From Symbiodinium natans (Eukaryota; Sar; Dinophyceae; Suessiales; Symbiodiniaceae): a DNA stretch of 64,000 nt. The notes under the pieces are model-generated. The model had not been told where the DNA came from. It did no database searches and saw nothing but the letters and a program-made list of their open reading frames with translations. Both the position numbers and the translations under genes were made by a program. Where the stretch lies: contig CAJNDS010002214.1 in NCBI GenBank assembly GCA_905221605.1, forward strand, positions 6,512 through 70,511, read 5' to 3'. How positions within the stretch are numbered: position 1 is the first letter of the stretch; every line of letters begins with the position of its first letter. Shown here one piece after another: positions 12,726 through 23,251 of the stretch.

Positions 12726-12770
12726 CACCCTAAACCCTAAACCCTTTACCCTAAACCCTATAAACCCTAA
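12726..12770. repeat. Interstitial CCCTAAA tract
   Basis: About six degenerate CCCTAAA units, just upstream (minus-strand sense) of the first recognised exon of the paralogue at 12078-12692. Confidence 0.85.
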
Positions 12771-13276
12771 CCGAGTATGAATAATAAAGAGATAATTGAG
12801 GGTAGGCCGTCATGTCTGCATAGCCTGTTTTTGACCTCGACGCGGACAAGACGCAAAGGAGCCACAGACCGATGCGCACGTCACTCAAAAGCCATCGAAG
12901 AAGAGGAACGCAACTTTTTGCAATCCCTCGGAATGCGGTAGATTAGGGACCGCAAGACAAGTAACAGGAATCTGCTCCATATTGGACATCCAAACGCTGT
13001 AACCCGCAAGCGTGTTGTACAATGGGCCTCAACATCACGCATGCTGTTGCCGGCAGTCTTTGACACTAAGAGCCCTCTTGCCTTGTCCGGCATGTGCCGA
13101 CTGTTCCTTTTTACTGCTTCGGAGGAAGCTCAGTTGGACAGTTGCACTTTATCTCACTTCACACTCCCTTGCCTTACCTCAGTGAAATTTCAGCACCCTT
13201 GCAAAAGACTCTTTGCCGCATGCCCGCCCTGCAGGTACGGGGCATGCTTCTTCTGGCTCGCTGGAAGCCGTAATTG

Positions 13277-13451
<175 letters not shown>

Positions 13452-13470
13452 ACACACACACACCCCACAC

Positions 13471-13950
13471 AGCCTCTCCGTCTTTGGATTTATCACCATC
13501 CTCTTCGTCCTCGGACTCCCGACCTGTGCAGGGCTCTAAACAAGCCTTCAAAGACCTTCGGAAAATGCTTGAGCCGATTCCAGTTGAAGCCCAGATGAGA
13601 CCTGAAAGTGATTTGGGGCGCAATTAGTCTCAAGCCCATGCCTTCTGCGCGTCTCTGAGCCTTTTCCTTCTCTTTCTTGTGCTCCTGTGTGCAGCCAGCA
13701 GCTGATGAGCAATCACGCACTCCCTTTTTCAATGACAGAGGAGTGGCTCCTCCATCTTCTTGTCGACGTCGGCGTCATCCCACCTGCTTCCGAAGTCTGA
13801 ACGCTCCACAGGCCTAGCCCTAAAACTGTCTGAGCAAGCAGCAGGAGCAAGACTGTAGATAAAGTGCACTAGCATTCCTGCAGTGTTCTGCCGGTGTTTG
13901 ATACTGAGTAGGTAGGTATCCCGCTCATCGTCCGAGTCGTCCCAACCCAT
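13471..13950 (-). CDS. Small acidic/lysine-rich protein, paralogue A (5' exons)
   Basis: The start codon is at 13950. Exons are 13925-13950 (MGWDDSDD, GC donor), about 13748-13783 (WDDADVDKKME), 13642-13684 (EHKKEKEKAQRRAE, GC donor) and 13471-13523 (RESEDEEDGDKSKDGEA, GT donor). All join in phase. The split codon between DE and W, the GC donor after the basic helix and the phase-1 junction before the acidic exon all match paralogue B at 12078-12692. The (CAAT)n tract lies in the next intron. A counterpart of the last exon was not found, so the 3' end is open. Function unknown. Confidence 0.6.
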
Positions 13951-14828
13951 GGCCTTAGGAAATCTTAGCAAGTGAGGGGGTGAAGGCATACGTATGCCAC
14001 ACCACACTTTTCGCAGAACATGTGCATGCCACACATTCAATGCAACATGTTGTCTACATGCATGACGCGATGATGTCCGAGTCTCTCCCAAAAGGCGTCG
14101 AGGAAAAACGTAAAAGCTGGACACCTGAGCACACCGCACAGTACGTGCAAAATTGCGTGCAAATAGAGTCTGCATGGTCGCAGATAGCTGCGCTGTCAAG
14201 CATGTCAAACCCACGGACCACAGGGCTGACTCAAAACATCTGAAAACGGTGCTGGCCTTGCGCAAGATGTCAGATGTCAGGAACGGGCCAAGAGGGCTGA
14301 GGACGGAGAATGCGGAGAGCCAACAGCAGAGCAATTGGGCCGTACAGCAGCGGGAGCATTCGGGAGCATTTGCGGTTGATTCGTTGAGACGCAGGAACGC
14401 CGTTGGAAAGCTCCTGTCAGCAGTTCCAAACTGTGTCAAGTCATGCGGCAAGTCGTGCATGCTGTGCACCGGGAGGGCCAGGGGGCGAGCACGTCAAACA
14501 TCTCGTGTCAGTGGAGAGAACCCGCATGCGCGATTGAGCCGTGTAAGTGCAGGGAGTGTTGCAAGTAATTGCATGTCTGAAGAAAAGCTCAGACAGCCAG
14601 TCAGAGCTTCGACTAGGGCAATTGAGCAAGGACAACTCTGGCACATTCTGGCACAGGACATGCAACTAACTGGAGATCGAGTCGAACCCCTTTCGATGCT
14701 CGCAGTCATGCAAGAATCGATCCGCGCAACCGTGGTGAAACAGTTCTGCCTGTTGACTAATTACATAGTGACCATGGATCCTTTGTAGCTGCGGCTCCAG
14801 GACTTCAGCATCTTTATGACATGGACCA
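13951..14828. other. Probable upstream/intergenic region
   Basis: Sequence upstream of the start codon at 13950. Open frames exist on both strands (a plus frame covers 14153-14788) but none has a protein-like composition or clear splice context. No element or repeat seen. Confidence 0.4.
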
Positions 14829-16108
14829 GAAGCTCTTCGGATTATCTGGCATTGGCTGAAGTCCTGCAGATTTATCAGCTTGCCGCGCCTGCTGTACAAT
14901 CAGTCGGCTACGGCAGGGATACCTCCTCCCAGGAGATTTCCTTGGATCTGCTGGGGTAGTGAGCCTGTGGACTATCGTGGGCACGCAAGACTGCAAGTTC
15001 AAAGCTCGGTATGGACCCTAAACCCTAAACCCCGAACCCTAAACCGTCATGACAAGCAGGGCCGGCTTTCGAGGTCAATGGCATAAACTCAGTTGCCATT
15101 TTGGGGGGGTTTCCGAAATTCGGGTTTGGGGTTTGGGGTTTAGGGTTTAGGGTTTAGGGGGTTTGCGAAATTCGGGGAATCCTACTATTTGGGGGGCCAT
15201 TTTTGGGAGTCTCTTTTTAGGAGTCCCCTATTTTCTTGCTTGGAAAGCCTGTCTTTCAAGGGTCTGGAAGCAGCACTCACAGGAGTGAGAAGCTGTGCCC
15301 ATGGGTCGCCCACAGATCTTCCTGGCATCCAAAGACTCACTCGAAGCCTCGCGCCTCAGGGAGAAGAAACCACTCAAATCTGGCTTCTACAACACTTGAC
15401 ACCTATAAGCCATTAAGCCTCTTGGCCACAGGCCCCGAGTTGTGCGACGTCTGTCAGGAACGTCATGGAGTTGTGGATCGTGGTCCCGCCAAGGACGATA
15501 CTGAAATGGTGACAGCTCTGAATAGGCTTTGAATACGCGAGGTGCAACTGGCGATTTTTGGCGCTGGTCTGCTCTTCTCCGCTCGTTCCGGGAATCTCTC
15601 GTTGTACAATAGTGAAACTTCGGCGTCCATGTCTCTTTGACATGGATTCATCTCTTGTCTTACGACACTGCGTGTTGCTGTCTAAAGCGAAAGCTTAGTT
15701 CTTAGAACATTGTCCGACTGCCATCTTCTGTGCAAGTCATCGTACGATTCTCCTCTTCATAATATCACAAAAGTATCCGCAGTGGTCAAAGCCACAGCTT
15801 CTGCACGTCCAGAACTTGACACGAACAAGGGTTGGCCGCCCTCTCACCGCCTCGGGCAACACTGGGCGACCTCGGTTCAGGAGCATCCGTCCGATGGGCA
15901 GGACATTTTGCGTAAGGGCCCTGCCGCAGAGTCAGAGGCGCTGAGTCTTGCACCCCTTCACCATCGCCACCGCCATCCTGCTCACGAAGCCACGCCGAGA
16001 GATTCTACGATTCCGTGGCCTTTATCTGACAGCTGTTCGTTTCTTGAGGCAGCATGGGCTTGCAAGTTGGCTGCCCTTCCAAGACACTCTGTCAGAGACC
16101 ATGGCTGG
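14829..16108 (+). CDS. Candidate plus-strand exons
   Basis: Two plus-strand stretches look protein-like. About 14833-14957 contains LALAEVLQIYQLAAP and ends near a GT. About 15945-16108 contains LRFRGLYLTAVRFLRQHGL and ends at a GT in GGCTG/GTAGAAG. They may be exons of a gene divergent from the minus-strand gene at 13950. The minus strand also has open frames here (one spans 15982-16701), so strand is uncertain. Confidence 0.22.
15103..15232. mobile_element. Degenerate family 1 element with telomeric insert
   Basis: Carries GGGGTTTCCGAAATTC at the left, then a TTTGGGG/TTTAGGG tract (15121-15162), then a second family 1 start (GGGGGTTTGCGAAATTC), the conserved AATCCTACTATTTGGGG core and a decayed right end. 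It looks like an element interrupted by, or fused with, telomere-like repeats. Confidence 0.6.
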
Positions 16109-16109
16109 T

Positions 16110-16770
16110 AGAAGAATACACAGGAAGGCTGCTGTGTGCCGCTAATGAATGATTTGTGCAATGTGCGTTGTCGCCCTCCGGACCTGGCCTCATCTGGCGG
16201 ACAAGGGCTGTTGCGCACCCTGCTTTCAGGGCCAGGGTGGTTGTTGTCTGAGAAGACTTGCAATACAAACTTGCCATCGCCGAAGGTCGAACATACTTGC
16301 ATCAAGGGGAAGGGGGATCTAGAGAAAATGGAGCAACTTCCAGCAGAAACGACCGTTGCGAGAGAGCGACGCCAGTCGCCCAAGCAGTGACAACGGGTCA
16401 TCATGCTTTCAAGAGCATGCATAAGTGCGGTTCCAAGTAGTAGCGTTCTTGTTATCACCAGTTCGCTGCTGCCATGAAGAGACAGACGAGAGGGAGATAA
16501 CTGTACTTTGCTGCTCCACAGGATGCTGGCAACTGGATGCAACGGGCTTGCTCTTCTAAGTTGAACTTCATCAGTTGCTTGACAATCAAGGCGGAGTCCA
16601 TCATTCACTCGCACATTTTCTGAGGGACCAGTCAACTGAACTGTGGATGCTTCGAATTTGGGAGATGCTCTGAGATGCAGTATCTTGAACCTTTGTTTCA
16701 CTTGGTCTGGGTGGCTGGCCGATGCAGTCAGGTCTGAGGGCGCCCATGAGACCTACAAAGAAAACACATT
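16110..16770. other. No resolved gene
   Basis: A minus-strand frame covers 15982-16701. Its part near 16560-16690 has protein-like composition (KFEASTVQLTGPSENV) but no neighbouring exon could be joined. Confidence 0.3.
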
Positions 16771-16923
16771 TGGGTTTAGGGTTTAGGGTTTTGGGTTTAG
16801 GGGCGGGTATGCGGTGCTCGCCGGGACTTTTCTCAATCCGCCGAGGCTTCGGGCCGGAGGTGTATAGGTTGTCAGAACAGGCACCCCCCTCCAAATCCTC
16901 CCCCCACACCCAAAGCCCTTTTT

Positions 16924-17440
16924 CGGACCCCTTTTTTTGGCCTCAAATGGTACCCCGCCTGGGAAACCGGTGTCCGCAAGCGGACGGTTCGCCAGGACCA
17001 GAGGCAGTAGCAGGGCCCCCCGCCGTTGTTCACCCCCCCCTTCCCCCCCCCCCACCCCCCCCCCCCACCCCCCCACCCCCCCCCCCCCCCCCCACCCCCC
17101 ACCCCCCCCCCCCCCCACCCCCCCCCGCCCCCCCCCCCCCCCCCCCCTCCCTCCCCCACTGCCGAGTCGCCTTAAACCTTAAGGGCCCTACGATCACTCC
17201 AAGCCGAACCCTAAACCCAAAAAAACCCTCAACCCCAAAGCGTGAACCTTGAGCCCTAAACTAACCCTCAACCCCAAACCCCAAACCATAAACCATAAAC
17301 CCGGAACCCTCAACCCTCAACCCTCAACCCTCAACCCAACCCTTATTGCTTGGGGTCCAGCGACTTGGGCGCTGCGGAATCACCATGCTCACGCGGATGC
17401 GCTGGGCCGGGCCGAGGCGGGTCGCGTAGCGTTAAAATTA
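16924..17440. repeat. Duplicated segment, copy 1
   Basis: Matches 24469-25049. Both copies begin with GGACC, a T run and GCCTCAAATGG. They share GTCCGCAAGCGGACGGTTCG, then a C-rich tract, then CCCTAAA-like repeats, and end with an identical block of about 100 bp from TTATTGCTTGGGGTCCAGCG to GCGTTAAAATTA (offset 7609 bp). No coding frame was recognised. Confidence 0.85.
17030..17155. repeat. Poly-C tract
   Basis: About 125 bases almost entirely C with scattered A and T. The proline-rich and glycine-rich frames read across it are low-complexity artefacts. The length is likely unreliable in any assembly. Confidence 0.9.
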
Positions 17441-17484
17441 ACGGGCAGACGCCCTAGACCAGCGAGTGCAGGGGAGTTGAAGCT

Positions 17485-17563
17485 AAACCCTAAACCCTAA
17501 ACCCTGAACCTTAAACCCTGAACCCTAAACCCTAAACCCTAAACCCCAAACCCTAAACCCCAT
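17485..17563. repeat. Interstitial CCCTAAA tract
   Basis: About eleven CCCTAAA/CCCTGAA units in one orientation. Confidence 0.9.
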
Positions 17564-17699
17564 TACAGTGACCATCGTGCACAGCAAGAAGCCGCACCTG
17601 GCGCATCGAGTTCCACCCGCCGCGACCGCGATCATCCTGCACGAACTCTGCACTGGCTGCTGCGTCCCGACTACAATGCCTGGAAACCTACCTTGACAT

Positions 17700-17802
17700 G
17701 GGAGGCTTACGAGCATAAATGGCCCCTAAGATAAATCCCCAAATCGTAGGATCCCCTTGTCACAAGGACCCCAAGCAGGTACCCCGAATTTCGGAAACCC
17801 CC
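17700..17802. mobile_element. TIR element family 1 (17.7 kb)
   Basis: Ends GGAGGCTTACGA and TCGGAAACCCCC, with the family core in reverse (GTAGGATCCCCTTGT, AAGGACCCC, GGTACCCC). Its right TIR is followed at once by a CCCTAAA-type array. Confidence 0.8.
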
Positions 17803-17973
17803 ACCCTAAACCCCTAAACCCCTAAACCCCTAAACCCTAAAACCCTAAAACCCTAAGACCCTAAAACCCTAAAAACCCGAAAAACCCTAAAACCCTAAAA
17901 CCCTAAAACCCTAAAACCCTAAAACCCTAAAACCCTAAAACCCTAAAACCCTAAAACCCTAAAACCCTAAAAC
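17803..17973. repeat. CCCCTAAA then CCCTAAAA array
   Basis: Starts as CCCTAAACC and CCCCTAAA, then becomes about eighteen 8-bp CCCTAAAA units. TTTTAGGG is the telomere type known from Chlamydomonas; here it is an interstitial variant of the TTTAGGG type. Confidence 0.9.
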
Positions 17974-18095
17974 CCACATCCAAGGGCGAAGTACAGCAGC
18001 GCGCAAAGGTGCGCGTGTCAGCCCTCAAGGACTGGGACAAGCGCATTGAGCATCAGCTCCGAGTCTGGCTTCCAGGACACCTGAGCTTCGATGGG

Positions 18096-18222
18096 TTAGG
18101 GGTTTAGGGTTTAGGGTTTAGGGTTTAGGGTTTGGGGTTTAGGGTTTAGGAGTTTAGGGGTTTAGGGGTTTAGGGGTTTAGGGGTTCAGGGGTTTAGGGG
18201 TTTAGGGGTTTAGGGGTTAGGG
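18096..18222. repeat. TTTAGGG then TTTAGGGG array
   Basis: 7-bp TTTAGGG units change into 8-bp TTTAGGGG units inside one array, showing block-wise homogenisation of variants. Orientation is opposite to the array ending at 17973. Confidence 0.9.
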
Positions 18223-18493
18223 CTGTAGGTCATGGCCTTTAGCGGTCGCTTCTCCCCTTTTTTTTTGAGCAGATGTTCATATGCCAAGATGGGGGATCCT
18301 CGGAATTCGGGTCCCCTTGGGGGGATGCGACTTTTTTGTTTTTTCTTTTTAATAAGGCGGCCCCTAAGATGTAGGGTACCCCAAAAAGGGACCATGGTTT
18401 TTGAGAACTCGCCATATAACAGAATTGCACTGAGTGTCGGCCTCCCTACCCTAGCTCGGAGGTCCACCAGCTCTTAGCAAAGCACCCGCACCC

Positions 18494-18558
18494 CTGAACC
18501 CTGAACCCTGAACCCTAAACCCTAAACCCTAAACCCTAAACCCTTAACCCAAAACCCT
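18494..18558. repeat. Interstitial CCCTGAA/CCCTAAA tract
   Basis: About nine units; the first three are CCCTGAA, as at the satellite edge (9745). Confidence 0.85.
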
Positions 18559-19055
18559 GCTCTGAAGTTCTCAAGAAGATGGACCTGATGACTGTCATGG
18601 CATTCCTGGGTGACAGGAAACGTGTGCAGGAGATCAACCAAGCGGTGTCAAAGCATACCTCTCAATAAATCAAAGTAGCGGCCAGGAATTTGGGGACATG
18701 AAAATGACATGAGTTTCTTTATCTCAACAACCTCCATATCATTTCTCACTTTCATTCTCGCCCTTCGTCTTCGGTCTGTGGAAGCTTTCACTGTTCCAGT
18801 TCAGCAGAGGTATACTGGGGACCCGTGCCTGCCGCATCTGTGCCCAGGAAGCGCCCTGGTTCAGCTAGCCATGTCCAAGAGCAGAAATGAATGTCTATAG
18901 CTGAAATAAAGCTGAAACATGACCACGTAGATCCCTTTGTGAATCAGGCTTCTGCCGCAAGTGAATGTTGCATTGATGCGTCAAAGAAGCCCAAGAGTCA
19001 CAACAAATTCTCTCAAGCAAGGCTCTTGAGCGCATTCCTACCACTTGCTTCAGAA
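18559..19055. other. No resolved gene
   Basis: Unique sequence with no frame or splice pattern that I could support. Confidence 0.4.
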
Positions 19056-19140
19056 CCACCCAAAAAGCAAAAAACATTCTTCCTTATTTAGCCCCAATAT
19101 CCCTATTGGGGCAAAATAGGGATTCTTATTCCAGCGCAAC
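19056..19140. mobile_element. Family 5 element, copy A (tentative)
   Basis: Shares AGAACCACCCAAAAAGCAAA and a following TTCTTCCTTATTTA with the element at 34203-34295. It contains the inverted pair CCCCAATA/TATTGGGG around a short loop. Ends are uncertain. Confidence 0.45.
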
Positions 19141-19242
19141 TCCAGGCTGAAGCAGGGCCTGGCCTCCTGCTTCGACGGTCCACGCGCAGACAAGGGGCCC
19201 TTCCAGCCATGACTCTTTGCAGTGCATGCAGACATGTGCACC

Positions 19243-19745
19243 TACCCTAAACCCTGAACCCCAAACCCGAAACCCCAAAACCCCAAAACCCCAAAACCCC
19301 AAAACCCCAAAACCCCAAAACCCCAAAACCCCAAAACCCCAAAACCCCAAAACCCCAAAACCCCAAAAACCCCAAAACCCCAAAACCCCAAAACCCCAAA
19401 ACCCCAAAACCCCAAAACCCCAAAACCCCAAAACCCCAAAACCCCAAAACCCCCCCAAAACCCCAAAAACCCCAAAACCCCAAAACCCCAAAACCCCAAA
19501 ACCCCCCAAAACCCCAAAAACCCAAAACCCCAAACCCCAAAACCCCAAAACCCCAAAACCCCACCCCAAAACCCCAAAACCCCAAAACCCCAAAACCCCA
19601 AAACCCCAAAACCCCAAAACCCCAAAACCCCAAAACCCCAAAACCCCAAAACCCCAAAACCCCAAAACCCCAAAACCCCAAAACCCCAAAACCCGAAACC
19701 CCAAAACCCCAAAACCCTAAAGCCCTGAAGGCCCTAAACCCTAAG
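19243..19745. repeat. (CCCCAAAA)n array with CCCTAAA flanks
   Basis: More than fifty units of CCCCAAAA with occasional 7-bp, 9-bp and C-expanded units, bracketed by a few CCCTAAA/CCCTGAA units. TTTTGGGG is the telomeric repeat of hypotrich ciliates; here it is an interstitial minisatellite. Long P-K-T-N or G-F-W-V frames across it are artefacts. Confidence 0.95.
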
Positions 19746-20180
19746 CCCTTCCTTGACTCGGAATGGCTCTTGGACTTGATGCAGGTTTGGGTTGGATTGA
19801 TTTCGTGTCGGGGAGCTGCGAAGATTCCAGAGCCCGCCTGAGGGTCAAATGAGATCTGACGAGGGAGCTTGCGCGTGGCATCCTGCCGATGCAGGCCCCA
19901 GCTTTGGACGAAATGTAGCAAGTGCATGCATTGCAGATGGCCACGCATGCCTGCCAGACTCGATTCTGGCTCTTCCTGACATCTGGCATTTGCAGAAGAA
20001 CGGGCATGGCAGAATGTTGCAGAAATTTTTGAGGGTCGTGGATCATGCTCGTTTCGCGTTTCATGCAGCATTGGAGACAAGAAGCTGCAGCGCATTCTGC
20101 GATCTTCCCTGCAAGGAGTTGAGGTGCGGGGAGTGGTTCCATTCGGAACCTGAGCTTTTGAGCGCCTTCACCGCCTTACC
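19746..20180. other. Open on both strands, no gene called
   Basis: Frames longer than 130 codons exist on both strands (plus 19849-20259, minus 19741-20142). Neither has clear exon boundaries. Confidence 0.3.
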
Positions 20181-20199
20181 TCTGCTGGAGCACAGTTTC

Positions 20200-21394
20200 A
20201 GCAGCCGGGGGCGCCGCGCTTGTTGTGCAACTCCAGGGGCCTCTGTGGCACCCCTCTAGGACGACCCATTGCATCTGCTTGCTTTCGTTTGTCCATGTCC
20301 ACTTGCGGTAAGAAGCACGTGCTCTGGGATGCACAATCGAAACATATCGAAACATAGCAAGCACCAGCAGGAAGCCAAGAAAAAGAAAAAATATATATAT
20401 ATATATACAAGGATGCGCAGCATGATCAGTGTGAAGCGGCCTTCGCACAGCAGTCATGAAGCTCGAGAGTGACTCGCAGGTCCCCTTGTCCTCCAAGAAC
20501 TGAGTGAGGAAGGAACTCTCGCCGGTGGGCGAAACGCGGTCCTCGCGATACTCCTCATCCTTCTGGCAAGAAATCGGAGGATTGTCCACCTGCACATCGG
20601 AGCGGGGTGAGGAAGACTTTCTAAACCCTCAGGCCACCAAAACCTTGATTTGCTTGTTCACGGCGCGTGTTTTCCTTCATCCTCATCTCTTCATAAAGCC
20701 AATCTGGCTCCTCTCTTTCTTTCACACAGGAGCAGTACCGGTGCGCTCCTCCTGGTCGGAGTTGCGATGGTGCCACATCCTGACCCACCCCGCCCGGCCG
20801 CCAGTTGACGTAGTCCACCCTCACAGGCCCTCACAAAAGTTGATGGCAAATGTCGATGCACCACCATCATTGTCTGTCATCGATCTCTGAGCCTTGGAGC
20901 TCCTTCTCATTTGTCCTTTTTCTCATTTCCGATTAGCTGAATCCCGGCTGGTTGCTCAAAAGCTGACCACGCACTGCATGGAATTGCCTTGGCTCGGAAA
21001 TTTCTCAAATCCGCCTCAGAGGCAAGCCTTGCCAAACCATGGTTCTTTTGGTGCATGTGGACCCCTTACCACCCCCCCATGTGGATCAAACACCTTTATG
21101 CACGTAGACCCCTTATAACTTATGGGCCCTTGGACCCTTCAACCCAACGCCCAGCCGGCATCCTTGGAAGCAACAAGTTGCTCTGCCCTGCTTGACGGTT
21201 TAGGGGTTTACGGCCACTCCGCCGCGCCGAGGCGGGGCCAAAGCCATAAATTCGCGCTCCTTCTGTGACCGAAGAATCCAAAAAACTGCGCGTTACACGC
21301 TCCATGGCACTCATGACGGCGCACAATTTTCCGAGGCTCTGCCTCCAGGCGCTCTGTGACTTTCTCATTGTGGCCGAACTTCTTCCGAATGGCT
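20200..21394 (-). CDS. Minus-strand candidate exons, unknown protein
   Basis: Three exon-like stretches. About 21287-21394 follows a CCCAG acceptor and begins AIRKKFGHNEKVTERLEAEP. About 20640-20740 reads REEPDWLYEEMRMKENTRRE. About 20420-20592 follows a GATGTGCAG acceptor and includes DEEYREDRVSPTGESSFLTQ. A further stretch at 20200-20320 is likely. The first exon resembles the REAIREKLGKNEK segment of the cilia protein CFAP298, but the following residues do not, so the name is not applied. Exon joins were not verified. Confidence 0.4.
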
Positions 21395-21802
21395 CTGGGA
21401 GGCCGCCGCCTCAAGGGTATATAGGGCACTCACCCAGCACTCAAGTGATCAGCATACCTTTAACCCCAAGGCCCGAGCTCTGAGAATCGAAAGCCAAGCT
21501 TCTCTGGCTCTCCATCACGGATGCTCCTGAGGAGAAAGCAATCCCTAAAGCTCTGCTGTCTTCCAGCATTGGGGCCCCTGCCTGTGGTGCTTGTCAATCG
21601 CACTCTCCAAGCCCATCACGTTTCGGGCCTGCCGTTTTTCTGTACTATCAAACCCTAGACACTAAATCCTAGATCCGATCCACTCACCATTCGTGACAGA
21701 ATCGGTCGACGCAACAACCACCACCTTGTACTTCATGGGCGGCGGGCTGGCCTGTTTGCACAGCCGATTGTGACTGAGCACCAACATGGTGGGGTCTTGA
21801 CA

Positions 21803-21908
21803 TTGGGGGTACCTTATTGGGGTCCTTATTGTAAGGGAATCCAACCCTAAACCCTAAACCCTACTATTTGGGGGGTCTATTTTTGGGGTCCCCGATTTTC
21901 GTAAACCC
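21803..21908. mobile_element. Family 1 element with a telomeric repeat inside it
   Basis: The right end (ATTTTCGTAAACCC) and core are intact, but about 20 bp of CCCTAAA repeat interrupts the core between GGGAATCC and TACTATTTGG. The left TIR is lost or decayed. Its right TIR meets the minus-strand exon ending at 21907 at a GT donor. A phase-matched acceptor was not settled: the attractive downstream reading (CKQASPPPMKYKVVVV) needs a different phase. Confidence 0.75.
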
Positions 21909-22274
21909 AAATTCAGCAACGCTCTCCCAGGCCTCTGGTTCAGCTGGCGTTGTGGCTTCATAGAGGCAGGGCCGGCGGAGGTCGATGACGTGAGACCCGC
22001 CTGGAAGCGTAAGATTCTCTAACGCTTTAGGTGTAAGTTCTCGCGTGCGGTTTACTATAGGTGGGTATGTGTAGGGGTGGTTGTCAGAATTACGGTCCCT
22101 TTTTGGATTCCTATGATAATACGGCACATAGTATTTAGGGTACCCCGAAAGGCTCAAAAGAGGCTTAATTTTGACAACCACCCACATGCATAACATGAGT
22201 CTTTTTGCAGCACTGATCGAAACCGGCTAGTACTGGAGCACGGATCCCCTCTCGCTCTGCAGGGGCTTTGCTTT
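21907..22274 (-). CDS. Unknown protein, two exons split by a family 4 element
   Basis: Exon 22182-22274 is 30 codons (SKAPAEREGIRAPVLAGFDQ and on). It ends at GTGG/GTGGTTG inside the TIR. Exon 21907-22054 is 48 codons (starts NRTRELTPKALENLTLPGG, later EATTPAEPEAWESVAEF). The junction is phase 1 and the frame stays open across the join. The downstream exon ends at a GT in the family 1 element at 21803-21908. Start and stop were not found. No family recognised. Confidence 0.65.
22074..22183. mobile_element. TIR element family 4 acting as an intron
   Basis: TIRs are GGGTGGTTGTCAGAATTA and GGGTGGTTGTCAAAATTA. The inferred intron is 22055-22181 on the minus strand: GT comes from one TIR, and the AG lies about 20 bp beyond the other (CCTATAG). 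Flanking frames are in phase. Confidence 0.75.
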
Positions 22275-22467
22275 CTATACGGGACCGGTAAGTATGTGAG
22301 TATGTAGCGTTAGGAAGGCGATTGCAAAAGTCCCTCACCTTCAGGATGCATGTTGCTTGACAGGGGCTTCGGGAATGCCGGAATACCTTTGTGCACGGCA
22401 CTGAAGACACTAACAAGACAACTGTACGTACGGTGTGTCCGCGCTCGGGAATCAAGCAGAGGAGCGC

Positions 22468-22982
22468 CTATGCCCAGGGACTGTGCATCAAAAGCTCCGC
22501 GAATGATGTCCTGCAACGAGAAACGTGAAACAGGCGAGCTCACTGCACTACTCAGACTCCGTCGGAGGCACACTTTCCTACCACGGAAGCAGCTGATCAG
22601 CCTTCTTTTCCATCTCGGGATGCAGCTGATTTTCGACCCACTTGGCCTGCAAGTCTTCCTGGTCAGGTCGAGCCGCTGAGGATGCAGACATATAACTACA
22701 TATATGGTATCCAGCCCACTTCTGTGCAACGTGCAAGAGTGCTCAATTACGGTACGCAGTGGCGTGTATATGCTGCCACCATCAACCTCCGACCTTCCTG
22801 GCATCGGAGACTTGGTTTGTCATGCGCCGGTAGTCCGCAGCCTCCGACCGTGGTGGCAGATTCTTAATTCTTAGCACGGAGGAAGCAATGCTTCGCAATG
22901 CTTCGAATATTCTCGCCTCAATGGCTTACACCCAGCCAGCCTCGCGAGGGCTCGGGTACTTGAAGGGTTTGCGGTCATCCTC
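22468..22982 (-). CDS. Unknown protein, C-terminal four exons
   Basis: Exons 22932-22982 (EDDRKPFKYPSPREAGW), 22787-22862 (25 codons, NLPPRSEAADYRRMTNQVSD and on), 22582-22675 (ARPDQEDLQAKWVENQLHPE and on) and 22468-22510 (TSFAELLMHSPWA then TAG). All four junctions use GT-AG and keep phase (0, 1, 2). Introns are 69, 111 and 71 bp. The protein is hydrophilic with basic and acidic stretches. The upstream exons and start were not identified. No family recognised. Confidence 0.7.
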
Positions 22983-23251
22983 CTGACATCTGAATTTCGT
23001 ACCACAGCATTCTGACATCGCGCATGCGGAGTGTGCAAGTCCTGTGGGACTTCCTCACGCAGCATCCTTCATGCCAGAGTTGCGTGATTTCAGTTATATT
23101 CGTGTTATTCCAAAGAAAACTAAATGCTTTAAAAATATAGAAAATTTACACATACATACATACATATACATATATATAGATATGTATGAGTCATAGTTAG
23201 AGAAATGTGTGTACAAAGTTTTGTACAATGTTGTAACGAATATGACGGCAC

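Noticed and set aside
16722-17252. Proline-rich and glycine-rich proteins
   Set aside because: They come from the poly-C tract; no splice sites or flanking exons fit.
19126-20095. Long frames (up to 282 codons) of G-F-W-V or P-K-T-N repeats
   Set aside because: They are translations of the (CCCCAAAA)n array.
21287-21394. CFAP298 homologue
   Set aside because: Only about 13 residues match the remembered family segment; the following residues do not.
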